From positions 62,001 through 126,000 of the forward strand of contig CAJUTU010000003.1 of assembly GCA_910589385.1 (NCBI GenBank): a stretch of DNA of 64,000 nt, given 5' to 3'. The stretch's first letter is position 1; each line of letters opens with the position of its first letter. The notes beneath the pieces were generated by a model. It was not told the DNA's origin. It made no database searches and saw nothing but the letters and a program-made list of their open reading frames with translations. Both the position numbers and the translations under genes were made by a program. This DNA comes from an uncultured Lachnospiraceae bacterium (GTDB lineage: Bacteria; Bacillota; Clostridia; Lachnospirales; Lachnospiraceae). This document shows positions 35,500 to 43,146 of this stretch, piece by piece.

Positions 35500-36714
35500 T
35501 TATTCCATTCGCGAAAAAATTTTCATTGGATTTTCGAGACTTAACCAGATTGCCGCCGCCAGCGATGTCACAGTCTGGATTCCCAAAAACAACGCCAAAA
35601 TGAATAGGCCGCGGTTTCCTTCTGTTATCTGCAGCGCCGCCGCACCGCCCAGCAAGGATAAAACCCCATGTTCACCAGACAGTTCTGCCGCGATCTGAGC
35701 CCTCTTTCTCCCCATACAGCGTTCCAGATAAATTTCCTGTTTCCGGCTGCACATTGCGAAAAAAGAGACCAGCGCCGAAATTCCAATGACCAGCAAGAGC
35801 AGCGGCATCCGAAAAAGCTCCAACAGATGGATGCTGTTTTTCAGCTGGGATGCGGACTGTATAAAAAACCGGTCGTCTATCACCAGTGCATTTCCCGGCC
35901 TTCCTCCCATAGACTGTGTGTCAGTCTGCAAAAACCCCGTTTCCTCTGCTTTTGATTTCAGTCCATTGAGTTCCAGAGGGTTCTCTACGATTCCCTTTGC
36001 CGACGAATATAGCAGCTTCTCGCCTGCCTCTTGATACTGTCTGGCCAGCCATGCCACAGGGCATACGATATCGGCCGCTTCTAACGCACTCTCCTGAGCC
36101 GTCTGATAAAAACCGGCAATCTCCAGTTCTGAGGATGTGATTTCTACAAAACCAGAAACTCCGTCAAAATCGTCATACAATGCATGATACAGATTGATAT
36201 CAAGCACATCCCCCACCTGATAAGACATTCCCCGCTCCTGCATGTAGTTTTCGTTCAGCAGGCAAAAGCCTTTTTCCCCCGAAAGCAGTTCTTCCATCTG
36301 CTCCCGTTCCTGCGAAAATTCCGTTTTCCACGCATCCATGGATGATACGGTATTTGTTCCCGTCAAATGGACGCTGACTCTTTCTTCTGTATTTTCCAGC
36401 GTAGCTCCGATATTTCCATAACTCTCCGCAGTGATCACACATTCTTTCAGGCCGAGTTCCAGGAACGATCCTATCCGTTTCTCCGTGATATCAAGCCCTG
36501 CCAGCCTGTCCCCGGTGGAGTTTGAAACCGCAGCCGTCACAGGTATTTTTGCTCCAAGCTCAGTCAGCAGTTGATGATTCCGCTCCAGATTCCCAAAATA
36601 AATTCCCACAAAGAAAACCGTCAGAAAAGAAAATACCGCCAGGATAAGACTCCTGCCCTTGTTTCTTGTGATATTTAATAAAATCTTTTTTACTGTAAAC
36701 ACGATATTGCACAT
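35500..36714 (-). CDS. FtsX-like ABC transporter permease (small)
   Basis: A 404-residue protein with the same topology as the 601-residue partner: one helix near residues 20-42, a large outer domain, and further helices around 300-322, 350-365 and 368-390. Short homology to the FtsX core (MGRKRAQIAAELSGEHG) supports the family. The ribosome site AAAGG is very close to the ATG. It is the first gene of the three-gene ABC module. Confidence 0.8.
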   Translation of the reverse strand: MCNIVFTVKKILLNITRNKGRSLILAVFSFLTVFFVGIYFGNLERNHQLLTELGAKIPVTAAVSNSTGDRLAGLDITEKRIGSFLELGLKECVITAESYGNIGATLENTEERVSVHLTGTNTVSSMDAWKTEFSQEREQMEELLSGEKGFCLLNENYMQERGMSYQVGDVLDINLYHALYDDFDGVSGFVEITSSELEIAGFYQTAQESALEAADIVCPVAWLARQYQEAGEKLLYSSAKGIVENPLELNGLKSKAEETGFLQTDTQSMGGRPGNALVIDDRFFIQSASQLKNSIHLLELFRMPLLLLVIGISALVSFFAMCSRKQEIYLERCMGRKRAQIAAELSGEHGVLSLLGGAAALQITEGNRGLFILALFLGIQTVTSLAAAIWLSLENPMKIFSRME

Positions 36715-36773
36715 ACGCCTTTCTGTTTATTACACTAATTATACTTCAACTTTCAATATTTTCATATAGAAAA

Positions 36774-37265
36774 TCAAAAGAGATCATAAATATACTTCTT
36801 TCCGTCCGCATCATGGCGTACCAGCATCCGTGCAAAAAAGATATTGTAACGGCATACCTCTCCGCTTTTATCATCATATACCGGTAGGGCAAACCGCACA
36901 TCATACCGATACCACCCGTATTTTGCATCTTTCTCATGCTTCTTTTTCATATTCTCCGAGTATTCACTATTCGTGGCAATCTGGATCAGCTCTGAAATCC
37001 CCTGCGACGCATTAGCCTTGGCCTTCGCAACAGCCCCTTTCAAAGCAAGCCAGCTTTCGGAACCAGCATATTCATCTGGAAAACTGCTGGAAATGAATAT
37101 CTTCTCAGACGTTTCCGCAATCTCGTAAAACTCTCCAACGTATTCTTTAAGGTAGTCCTCCACCTCTTTCCAGTCCTCCCTCTTTTTTCCTTTAAAACGG
37201 ATATCGTTGATTAAAACAATCTTTTCCCCATTTAGCCCAGCAATAATATTTACATTTCTTTCCAT
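36774..37265 (-). CDS. Unrecognised conserved-looking protein (163 residues)
   Basis: No family is recognised with confidence. The protein is soluble, with no signal or membrane helix. It starts MERNVNIIAGLNGEKIVLIND, then has a K-rich stretch (FKGKKREDW) and a C-terminal half with WYRYDVRFALPVYDD and MLVRHDADGKKYIYDLF. A string of Ala and Lys (VAKAKANASQG) in the middle may be a helix. It ends abruptly after YIYDLF. It lies alone between the ABC module and a prepilin peptidase. No clear ribosome site is seen, and function is unknown. Confidence 0.6.
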   Translation of the reverse strand: MERNVNIIAGLNGEKIVLINDIRFKGKKREDWKEVEDYLKEYVGEFYEIAETSEKIFISSSFPDEYAGSESWLALKGAVAKAKANASQGISELIQIATNSEYSENMKKKHEKDAKYGWYRYDVRFALPVYDDKSGEVCRYNIFFARMLVRHDADGKKYIYDLF

Positions 37266-37383
37266 AGGTTCCCACTCTCTTTAAAATTGAGAATTTTTTA
37301 CGTTTCTGTTAAAATCCAGCACAGCTTTAGAATCTGTATAGAACGGTTCACGTCCTATGAGCACATCAGGAAAATATGACAAA

Positions 37384-37896
37384 TTAAAACAACAGAGACA
37401 GCACCTCTTCCCCCCAAAGAAACGCTATCGCCATTCCCCCGCACAAAAAAGGTCCAAATGCAATCCGTGATTTTCTGCCCGCCTTTCCAATTGCCAGCAT
37501 CCAGATTCCATATGCCGCTCCTATAAAAACTGCAATCCCCAAGGCAAGCAGGCTGTATCTCCACCCCAGTAGCAGGCCGCAGGCGGCCATCAGCTTGATA
37601 TCTCCGCCCCCAAAGGCGCCTGGTATACATATTGCGGCCCCCAAAAGCAGCAGACTTGCAGAACACATTCCCAATATCCGGTCCGGCAATCCAAGTTCTG
37701 GAAAAAAAGGAATGGAAAAAAAGCTGATCCCCAGTGCCGCAAACACAAGCGAGTCCGGAATCGTCATCGTCTTTCTATCTGTCTGCGCCGCTGCCATCAG
37801 CAGCCCAAAAAACAAACATACCACCACAGTCCTTCCTATAGAATCCAGTGAATGTATGAGCAGCGTCAAAGCTGAAATTATATAAATCTTGAGCAA
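37384..37896 (-). CDS. Prepilin peptidase (A24 family), lone
   Basis: A 170-residue polytopic membrane protein with about six helices. The catalytic aspartates are visible as TDRKTMTIPD and FGGGDIKLMAACG. It lacks the N-terminal methyltransferase part of full PilD, like TadV/FlaK-type short peptidases. AAAGGAGG lies only 1 nt before the ATG at 37902 but 7 nt before an in-frame TTG at 37896, so TTG is probably the real start. No pilin or secretion ATPase gene is found nearby, so its substrate must be encoded elsewhere. Confidence 0.8.
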   Translation of the reverse strand: MLKIYIISALTLLIHSLDSIGRTVVVCLFFGLLMAAAQTDRKTMTIPDSLVFAALGISFFSIPFFPELGLPDRILGMCSASLLLLGAAICIPGAFGGGDIKLMAACGLLLGWRYSLLALGIAVFIGAAYGIWMLAIGKAGRKSRIAFGPFLCGGMAIAFLWGEEVLSLLF

Positions 37897-37949
37897 AAAC
37901 ATTCCTCCTTTGCATAGAATAGCCTAATCAAAATCTTCCTTGCGAAACC

Positions 37950-38043
37950 GGGATGAGCATCCCTTGATAGTATTATCAGATAATAGATTTCATGGACAGA
38001 AGAGCCATGAATGGATTTATTCTATCACAGCTTCTGTCCATGA
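37950..38043. other. Cluster of inverted repeats after xylB
   Basis: Three palindromic elements lie together: GGGATG-AG-CATCCC (37950-37963), ATTATC-A-GATAAT (37972-37984), and a long TCATGGACAGAAG/CTTCTGTCCATGA (37990-38002 with 38031-38043, loop 28 nt). They are in the gap between the xylulokinase stop and the prepilin peptidase. No T-tract follows. They may form an RNA structure at the 3' end of the xylB mRNA. Confidence 0.45.
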
Positions 38044-38111
38044 GCAAGATAATATTTGAGAATAACTACTTATACCTTTTGCAGGGTATTATGGAAACAT
38101 ACAAAAATCTC

Positions 38112-39605
38112 TCATTTTTTACTGGTATGAGAAGATCCTGCCAATGTCCGGAACAGCCCCTTTACCGTCGGGTAAATCTGCCGGAACTTCTGATACCGTT
38201 CTTCATACTTTTCCACAAGCTCGGCCTCCGGTTCCACCGTATCTACCACCTTCACCAGCTTGTTCGCTGCTTCTTCCACGTTTGAAAACTCGCCGCAGCC
38301 CACAGCCGCCAGGATCGCGCCGCCATATCCCGGGCCTTCCTCGCTCTCGATCACATCCACTTTCAGATTCATGACATTAGCGATGATCTTCTTCCAAAGA
38401 GGGCTTTTTGCGCCGCCGCCGCATATCTTCGTCCGTTCGATCCGAATCCCCAGACTCCGTGCCACTTCCAGGGAATCCCGCAGTCCAAACGCCACGCCTT
38501 CCAGCACTGCCTGTGTCATTTCCTCTCTTGTAGTATCCATGGTCATTCCAATAAAGGCAGCCCTTGCCTGGGGATCGTTATGCGGAGAACGCTCTCCCAT
38601 CAGGTAAGGCAGATAAAATACCTGATTCTCACCCAGCTTCTGGATCGGCTCCTGCTCTTTCGCATACTCCGCTGTTTTCAAGATTTCATCCATCCACCAT
38701 TTGTTACAGGATGCCGCGCTCAGCATGCAGCCCATCAGATGATAGTGTCCATCCGCATGGTCAAAGGAATGGAGGGCGTTATTTTCATCTACACCGAAGG
38801 ATTTGCTGGAAATGAAGATGGTCCCGGAGGTTCCCAGAGAAATATTGCACATCCCGTCGCCCACGGTTCCGGTTCCTACAGCAGCCGCAGCGTTGTCCCC
38901 TGCCCCGGCGATCACTTTCACCTGTTCTGGCAGTCCCATTTCTTTTGCAAGCTCTTCCTTCACTGTTCCAACCACTTCATAGCTCTCAAACAACTTTGGA
39001 AGTTGTTCTTCTGAAACACCGCAGATATCCATCATCTCTTTGGACCAGCAGCGGTTCTTCACATCCAGGAGCAGCATACCGGAGGCATCCGAATAATCCG
39101 TGCAATGTACGCCGCTCAGCCGATAAGCAAGATAGTCTTTTGGGAGCATGATTTTTGCAATCTTCGCGAAATTCTCCGGCTCCTGTTCCTTCATCCAGAG
39201 GATCTTCGGAGCGGTAAATCCTGCAAATGCAATATTTGCCGTATACTCCGAAAGTTTGTCCTTGCCAATCACCTCGTTCAGATAATCCGTCTCTTTCCCT
39301 GTCCTTCCGTCATTCCACAGGATTGCCGGGCGGATGACCTGATCCTGCTCATCCAGGACCACCAGCCCGTGCATCTGTCCGCCAAAGCTGATACCTGCAA
39401 TCTGGCCCTTATCACAGTCCTTGATCAATTCTTTGATTCCATCTACTGATTGAGTATACCAATCCTCCGGACTCTGCTCTGACCAGCCTGGATGCGGAAA
39501 ATACAAAGGATACTCTTTTGAAACAATATTGTGGATTTTTCCATTTTCATCCATCAGAAGAAGCTTCACTGCCGAAGTGCCAAGATCTACTCCAATATAT
39601 AACAT
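38112..39605 (-). CDS. xylB: Xylulokinase
   Basis: A 497-residue FGGY kinase that phosphorylates D-xylulose to xylulose 5-phosphate for the pentose phosphate pathway. N-terminal GVDLGTSAVK holds the phosphate-1 motif, and FGGQMHGLVVLD, ILWNDGRT, LPKDYL and ICGGGAKSPLW match XylB closely. It is the last gene of a unit with an L-fucose/arabinose-type isomerase and DUF4867. The pentose fed into it could be D-xylulose made by the isomerase. It is far closer to XylB than the kinase at 698. Confidence 0.9.
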   Translation of the reverse strand: MLYIGVDLGTSAVKLLLMDENGKIHNIVSKEYPLYFPHPGWSEQSPEDWYTQSVDGIKELIKDCDKGQIAGISFGGQMHGLVVLDEQDQVIRPAILWNDGRTGKETDYLNEVIGKDKLSEYTANIAFAGFTAPKILWMKEQEPENFAKIAKIMLPKDYLAYRLSGVHCTDYSDASGMLLLDVKNRCWSKEMMDICGVSEEQLPKLFESYEVVGTVKEELAKEMGLPEQVKVIAGAGDNAAAAVGTGTVGDGMCNISLGTSGTIFISSKSFGVDENNALHSFDHADGHYHLMGCMLSAASCNKWWMDEILKTAEYAKEQEPIQKLGENQVFYLPYLMGERSPHNDPQARAAFIGMTMDTTREEMTQAVLEGVAFGLRDSLEVARSLGIRIERTKICGGGAKSPLWKKIIANVMNLKVDVIESEEGPGYGGAILAAVGCGEFSNVEEAANKLVKVVDTVEPEAELVEKYEERYQKFRQIYPTVKGLFRTLAGSSHTSKK

Positions 39606-39635
39606 TTGTTTTTCCTCTCTTTCTTTTTCAACTGT

Positions 39636-39678
39636 GATTTAAAGCGTGTCTGAATCACGTTCAAACACGCCCTAAATC
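39636..39678 (-). other. Long hairpin between isomerase and xylB
   Basis: GATTTA/TAAATC (39636-39641 with 39673-39678) encloses GCGTGT/ACACGC (39644-39649 with 39665-39670) and an inner TGAA/TTCA. It sits in the 114-bp gap between the isomerase and xylB. No T-run follows, so mRNA stability or processing is more likely than termination. Confidence 0.5.
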
Positions 39679-39719
39679 ATAAAAACAAAATGGATTCTGT
39701 GATACCCAAAGGCATCTGC

Positions 39720-41204
39720 TTACTTCCAAGGATTTTCCGTCGGATAGCGAACTCCTGCCGGCTGGTTATAGCCGATCTCTTCTACCGGAACCCCGATATA
39801 CTTAAATACTTCAAATAATGCCTTTCCATAATTTCCAAATGCCACTGCGCCGTGATGCGGATAATTGCCTTCGATCAAGACATGACGGTAAAATCTGCCC
39901 ATCTCCGGAATCGCAAATACACCGATGGCGCCGAAGGAACGGCTGGCTACCGGGAGCACCTCGCCCTGTGCGATATATGCACGCAGCTTGCAGTCTGCCG
40001 TACTCTGCAGGCGGTAGAATGTAATATCGCCAGGTTTGATATCGCCCTCCAGCGTTCCCTGTGTTACTTCCTCCGGAAGAGACCTTGCCATGATGAGCTG
40101 ATATCTCATCTCACAGAAGGACAATTTGCTGGAGGCCGTATTGCCGCAGTGGAATCCCATAAATGTATCCTTATGTGTATAAGAATATTTTCCTTCAATC
40201 TCTTCTTTGTACATATCTGCCGGTACGTTATTGTTGATATCCAGCAGTGTCACAGCGTCTTCACTGACTACGGTTCCGATAAATTCACTCAGCGCGCCAT
40301 AAATATCTACCTCGCAGGATACCGGAATCCCCTGTGCGGTCAAACGGCTGTTTACATAGCAGGGTACGAACCCAAACTGCGTCTGGAATGCCGGCCAGCA
40401 CTTTCCTGCGATCGCCACATACTTGCGGTAACCCTTGTGATCCTCGATCCAATCCTTCAAAGTAATCTCATACTGCGCAAGCTTTGCCAGGATCTCCGGC
40501 TTCTTATTGCCCTCGCCCAGTTCTTCTTCCATTTCCTTTACAACTGCCGGAATCCTCTCATCCCCTGCATGCTTATTAAATGCTTCAAATAGATCCAGTT
40601 CCGAGTTCTCTTCAATCTCCACGCCCAGATTGTAAAGCTGCTGGATCGGTGCGTTGCATGCCAGGAAATTCAACGGACGTGGTCCGAAGCTTATGATCTT
40701 CAGGCTGCTTAATCCAATGACTGCTCTTGCGATTGGGCGGAATTCTGCGATCATATCTGCACATTCCTCTGCTGTTCCAATCGGATATTCCGGGATATAT
40801 GCTTTTACATTACGCAGCTTCAAATTGTAGCTGGCGTTGAGCATACCGCAGTAAGCATCTCCTCTTCCCTGGATCAGGTTGCTGCCTGTCTCCTCTGCAG
40901 CCGCAACAAACATCTTCGGGCCGTCAAAATGCTTTGCAAGCAATGTCTCTGAAATCTCAGGGCCAAAGTTTCCAAGGTATACCACCAATGCATTACATCC
41001 GGCCTTCTTGATATCCTCCAATGCCTGTACCATATGGATTTCACTCTCTACAATACAGATCGGACATTCGTAAATACCATCTTCCCCATATTTTTCTTTA
41101 TACGCTTTCATCAGCGCTTCCCGTCTGGACACAGACAAACTCTCCGGGAAACAATCTCTGCTTACTGCAACAACTCCGATTTTTAATTCTGGCATATTCA
41201 TCAT
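39720..41204 (-). CDS. L-fucose/L-arabinose isomerase-family protein (second)
   Basis: A 494-residue member of the FucI/AraA superfamily. N-terminal GVVAVSRDCFPESLS begins a Rossmann-like half; the C-terminal half holds PVSCEVDIYGALSE, FHCGNTASSKL and EGNYPHHGAVAFG, with the Glu and His that coordinate metal in FucI-type enzymes. It is unlike the 444-residue protein at 2259. GGTGG is 9 nt before the first ATG. Sharing an operon with xylulokinase suggests it makes D-xylulose, D-ribulose or a similar ketopentose, but the true sugar is open. Confidence 0.78.
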   Translation of the reverse strand: MMNMPELKIGVVAVSRDCFPESLSVSRREALMKAYKEKYGEDGIYECPICIVESEIHMVQALEDIKKAGCNALVVYLGNFGPEISETLLAKHFDGPKMFVAAAEETGSNLIQGRGDAYCGMLNASYNLKLRNVKAYIPEYPIGTAEECADMIAEFRPIARAVIGLSSLKIISFGPRPLNFLACNAPIQQLYNLGVEIEENSELDLFEAFNKHAGDERIPAVVKEMEEELGEGNKKPEILAKLAQYEITLKDWIEDHKGYRKYVAIAGKCWPAFQTQFGFVPCYVNSRLTAQGIPVSCEVDIYGALSEFIGTVVSEDAVTLLDINNNVPADMYKEEIEGKYSYTHKDTFMGFHCGNTASSKLSFCEMRYQLIMARSLPEEVTQGTLEGDIKPGDITFYRLQSTADCKLRAYIAQGEVLPVASRSFGAIGVFAIPEMGRFYRHVLIEGNYPHHGAVAFGNYGKALFEVFKYIGVPVEEIGYNQPAGVRYPTENPWK

Positions 41205-41306
41205 AATATGTATCCACCTTTCTTTTTATATTATTAATTCAAAATATATATACCGGTCTTTTCCAGACGCATTGCATTTTCTTTCCGCGCCGGATTACAT
41301 TTCTTT

Positions 41307-41927
41307 CTACGCAATGCTGATGTTTTCGCCTTTAAGCCCGCAGAACGCGCCTTCAATCCCAGCCTCTTCATGGGCGATCAGCCATTTGTTTTTCGCTGTG
41401 ATCAGCCTCTCCTCTCCAACCTCTCCTACCGGGAAAGTAAGTTCTGTATTGGTCCCTGCCGGAAGGATGACTACGCAGCGGAAACCGCCTTCTGCCGCGG
41501 TACAAGGGGCGTAATGCAAGGTTGTGGCATACATCTCTACCACCGTACCTGCAGGCACAAAAAACGCCTCCACCAAAGAAGTATCATATGTATGATCCGG
41601 TTGGATATCCTGCTGTGAACCAATTAGCAGGATCATATCGGTCACTGCAATGTTGATCTCACTGGAACGGTGATACTCTAAAGCATTGAGCTTGTAATTG
41701 TCCCCATTGCAGTAGCCCATCTGGATCGGCAATCCGCCAAAGGCACGGTTTTGGAAATGTTCTGCCTCAGGCAGGGCTTCCAGTTCCTCCACGGACGGAA
41801 CGTACACGACTTCTTTCGGCAAAGGCGTATGCTCCATCTCTTTCAAGATTCTGGTAAGGTCATATCCCTCCAGGACTTTTCCATACCTGCCAAATGCATG
41901 GTCTGTCACTTTCTGAATGTTCATCAT
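41307..41927 (-). CDS. DUF4867-type cupin protein
   Basis: A 206-residue cupin-like protein of the DUF4867 group. The segment NALEYHRSSEINIA supplies a His and a Glu, and FFVPAGTVVEMYATTLHYAPC a later His, as in metal-binding beta barrels. It is the first gene of the AraC-controlled pentose unit. AAGGAGG lies close to two adjacent ATGs (41927, 41924). A sugar isomerase or mutarotase role is plausible (inference); some lyxose isomerases are cupins, but similarity there is not shown. Confidence 0.72.
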   Translation of the reverse strand: MMNIQKVTDHAFGRYGKVLEGYDLTRILKEMEHTPLPKEVVYVPSVEELEALPEAEHFQNRAFGGLPIQMGYCNGDNYKLNALEYHRSSEINIAVTDMILLIGSQQDIQPDHTYDTSLVEAFFVPAGTVVEMYATTLHYAPCTAAEGGFRCVVILPAGTNTELTFPVGEVGEERLITAKNKWLIAHEEAGIEGAFCGLKGENISIA

Positions 41928-41957
41928 GGTTCCTCCTTAAAAAATGATGAAAACTTT

Positions 41958-42063
41958 TGTCACTTTTAACTTCTGTAGAACCATAATAACAGCTTTTTTT
42001 ATACTTTTCCACCAATAACTTATCTAATGTATGTCACTTTTTTGCCTTTTTACCTACACTTTT
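41958..42063 (-). promoter_or_regulatory. AraC-type activated promoter with repeated sites
   Basis: On the minus strand: -10 TATTAT (41988-41983), 17-bp spacer, weak -35 TGGAAA (42011-42006). Three direct copies of AAAAGTGNAN lie at 42063-42054, 42041-42032 and 41967-41958. The first two are 22 bp apart and lie about 20 bp upstream of the -35 box, the usual site for AraC activators; the third is downstream of the -10. The AraC gene just upstream is the likely regulator. Confidence 0.55.
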
Positions 42064-42092
42064 AAAAAGCAGTTCCCAACCCCTGTGGCCCG

Positions 42093-42950
42093 TTACAGCT
42101 TCTTCTCTTTCCCAATCCCTTTCCGGTATTCACTGGGCAAGATCCCATACTTTTTTTGAAATGCTTTCGCCAGAGCTTTACTGTTCGGAAAACCATTGTC
42201 CAGGGCCACCTCGCTGATGGTATGCCCTGTGTTCGCCAGTTCCTGAAAAGCCCTTTCCAGACGGATGCTTTGAAGATAGGATTTATAATTAATTCCCGCA
42301 TATTTCTGAAACATCCTGGATAAATATGTGGGCGAATATCCAAAGACCTCCGCCAGCGTCTCCAGGGACAGATCCGAAGCATAATTTTCCTTGATATAAT
42401 TTGTGATCAGGGACAGCCTGTTTAATTTCTTATTCCGCTTTACCATATCGGGGGTGACATCCGTCTCCCGGTATTCTGTCACCAAAAGATAAAGCAGCAT
42501 ATAATACAGGCCTTTCACTTTCATTTCATATCCACACATCCGCTCCTCATAAGACGCATAGATCTCCCGGATCAGCCTCATGACCTCTCCATCCTTCGCC
42601 CGTGGAGTATGCGTAAACCGGATATACTGTTCTCCTGTATAATAATCTTCAAATGTCTTTAACGGGATCTGGAGCACGATCGTCCGGTTCGGGTTTGGGG
42701 AATCAATCGAATGTATCTCATTCGAATTCACCAGTATAAACTCCCCGGTCCGCAGCGGATAAGCCTGCTCATTCAGATAAAATTCCAGGTTTCCTTCATA
42801 GACCGCAAACAATTCCACCGACCTGTGCCAATGCTTATTCCGAAAATAATTGCCTTCTCCGCCCTCAAACAGAAATACCTTAAACGGCAGTCCCTGATTT
42901 GGCATAATTAATTCATGACTGAATTCCATAATCCACCACTTTTGATCCAT
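42093..42950 (-). CDS. AraC-family transcriptional activator with cupin sensor
   Basis: A 285-residue protein. The N-terminal half is a cupin-like ligand-binding domain (HWHRSVELFAVYEGNLEFY, about 40-58). The C-terminal half has two helix-turn-helix motifs (about 190-280) including DLSLETLAEVFGYSPTYLSRMF and ISEVALDNGFPNSKALAKAF, the second reading PSEYRKG. It lies just upstream of the pentose unit and in the same direction, so it may act on the weak promoter at 42011. The effector is likely the sugar used by that unit. Confidence 0.87.
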   Translation of the reverse strand: MDQKWWIMEFSHELIMPNQGLPFKVFLFEGGEGNYFRNKHWHRSVELFAVYEGNLEFYLNEQAYPLRTGEFILVNSNEIHSIDSPNPNRTIVLQIPLKTFEDYYTGEQYIRFTHTPRAKDGEVMRLIREIYASYEERMCGYEMKVKGLYYMLLYLLVTEYRETDVTPDMVKRNKKLNRLSLITNYIKENYASDLSLETLAEVFGYSPTYLSRMFQKYAGINYKSYLQSIRLERAFQELANTGHTISEVALDNGFPNSKALAKAFQKKYGILPSEYRKGIGKEKKL

Positions 42951-43039
42951 TCATATTCCCATGTACAGTTCCTGATCTTTCTATTATTTTATCACTTCCC
43001 CCCGCAAAGGAAAAGGCAAACCTGACAAAAAACACTCTA

Positions 43040-43068
43040 TTGACATCTATTCTTTATTTTGCTACGTT
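43040..43068 (+). promoter_or_regulatory. Promoter of the metallo-beta-lactamase gene
   Basis: TTGACA (43040-43045), 17-bp spacer, TACGTT (43063-43068), about 80 bp before the gene. Confidence 0.45.
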
Positions 43069-43146
43069 TATAACTGACAGAACATTGATGTAAGGTACAC
43101 AAAGTAAATCCTTATATCTGCAAAAAGTACAGAAAGGATCAAACCT

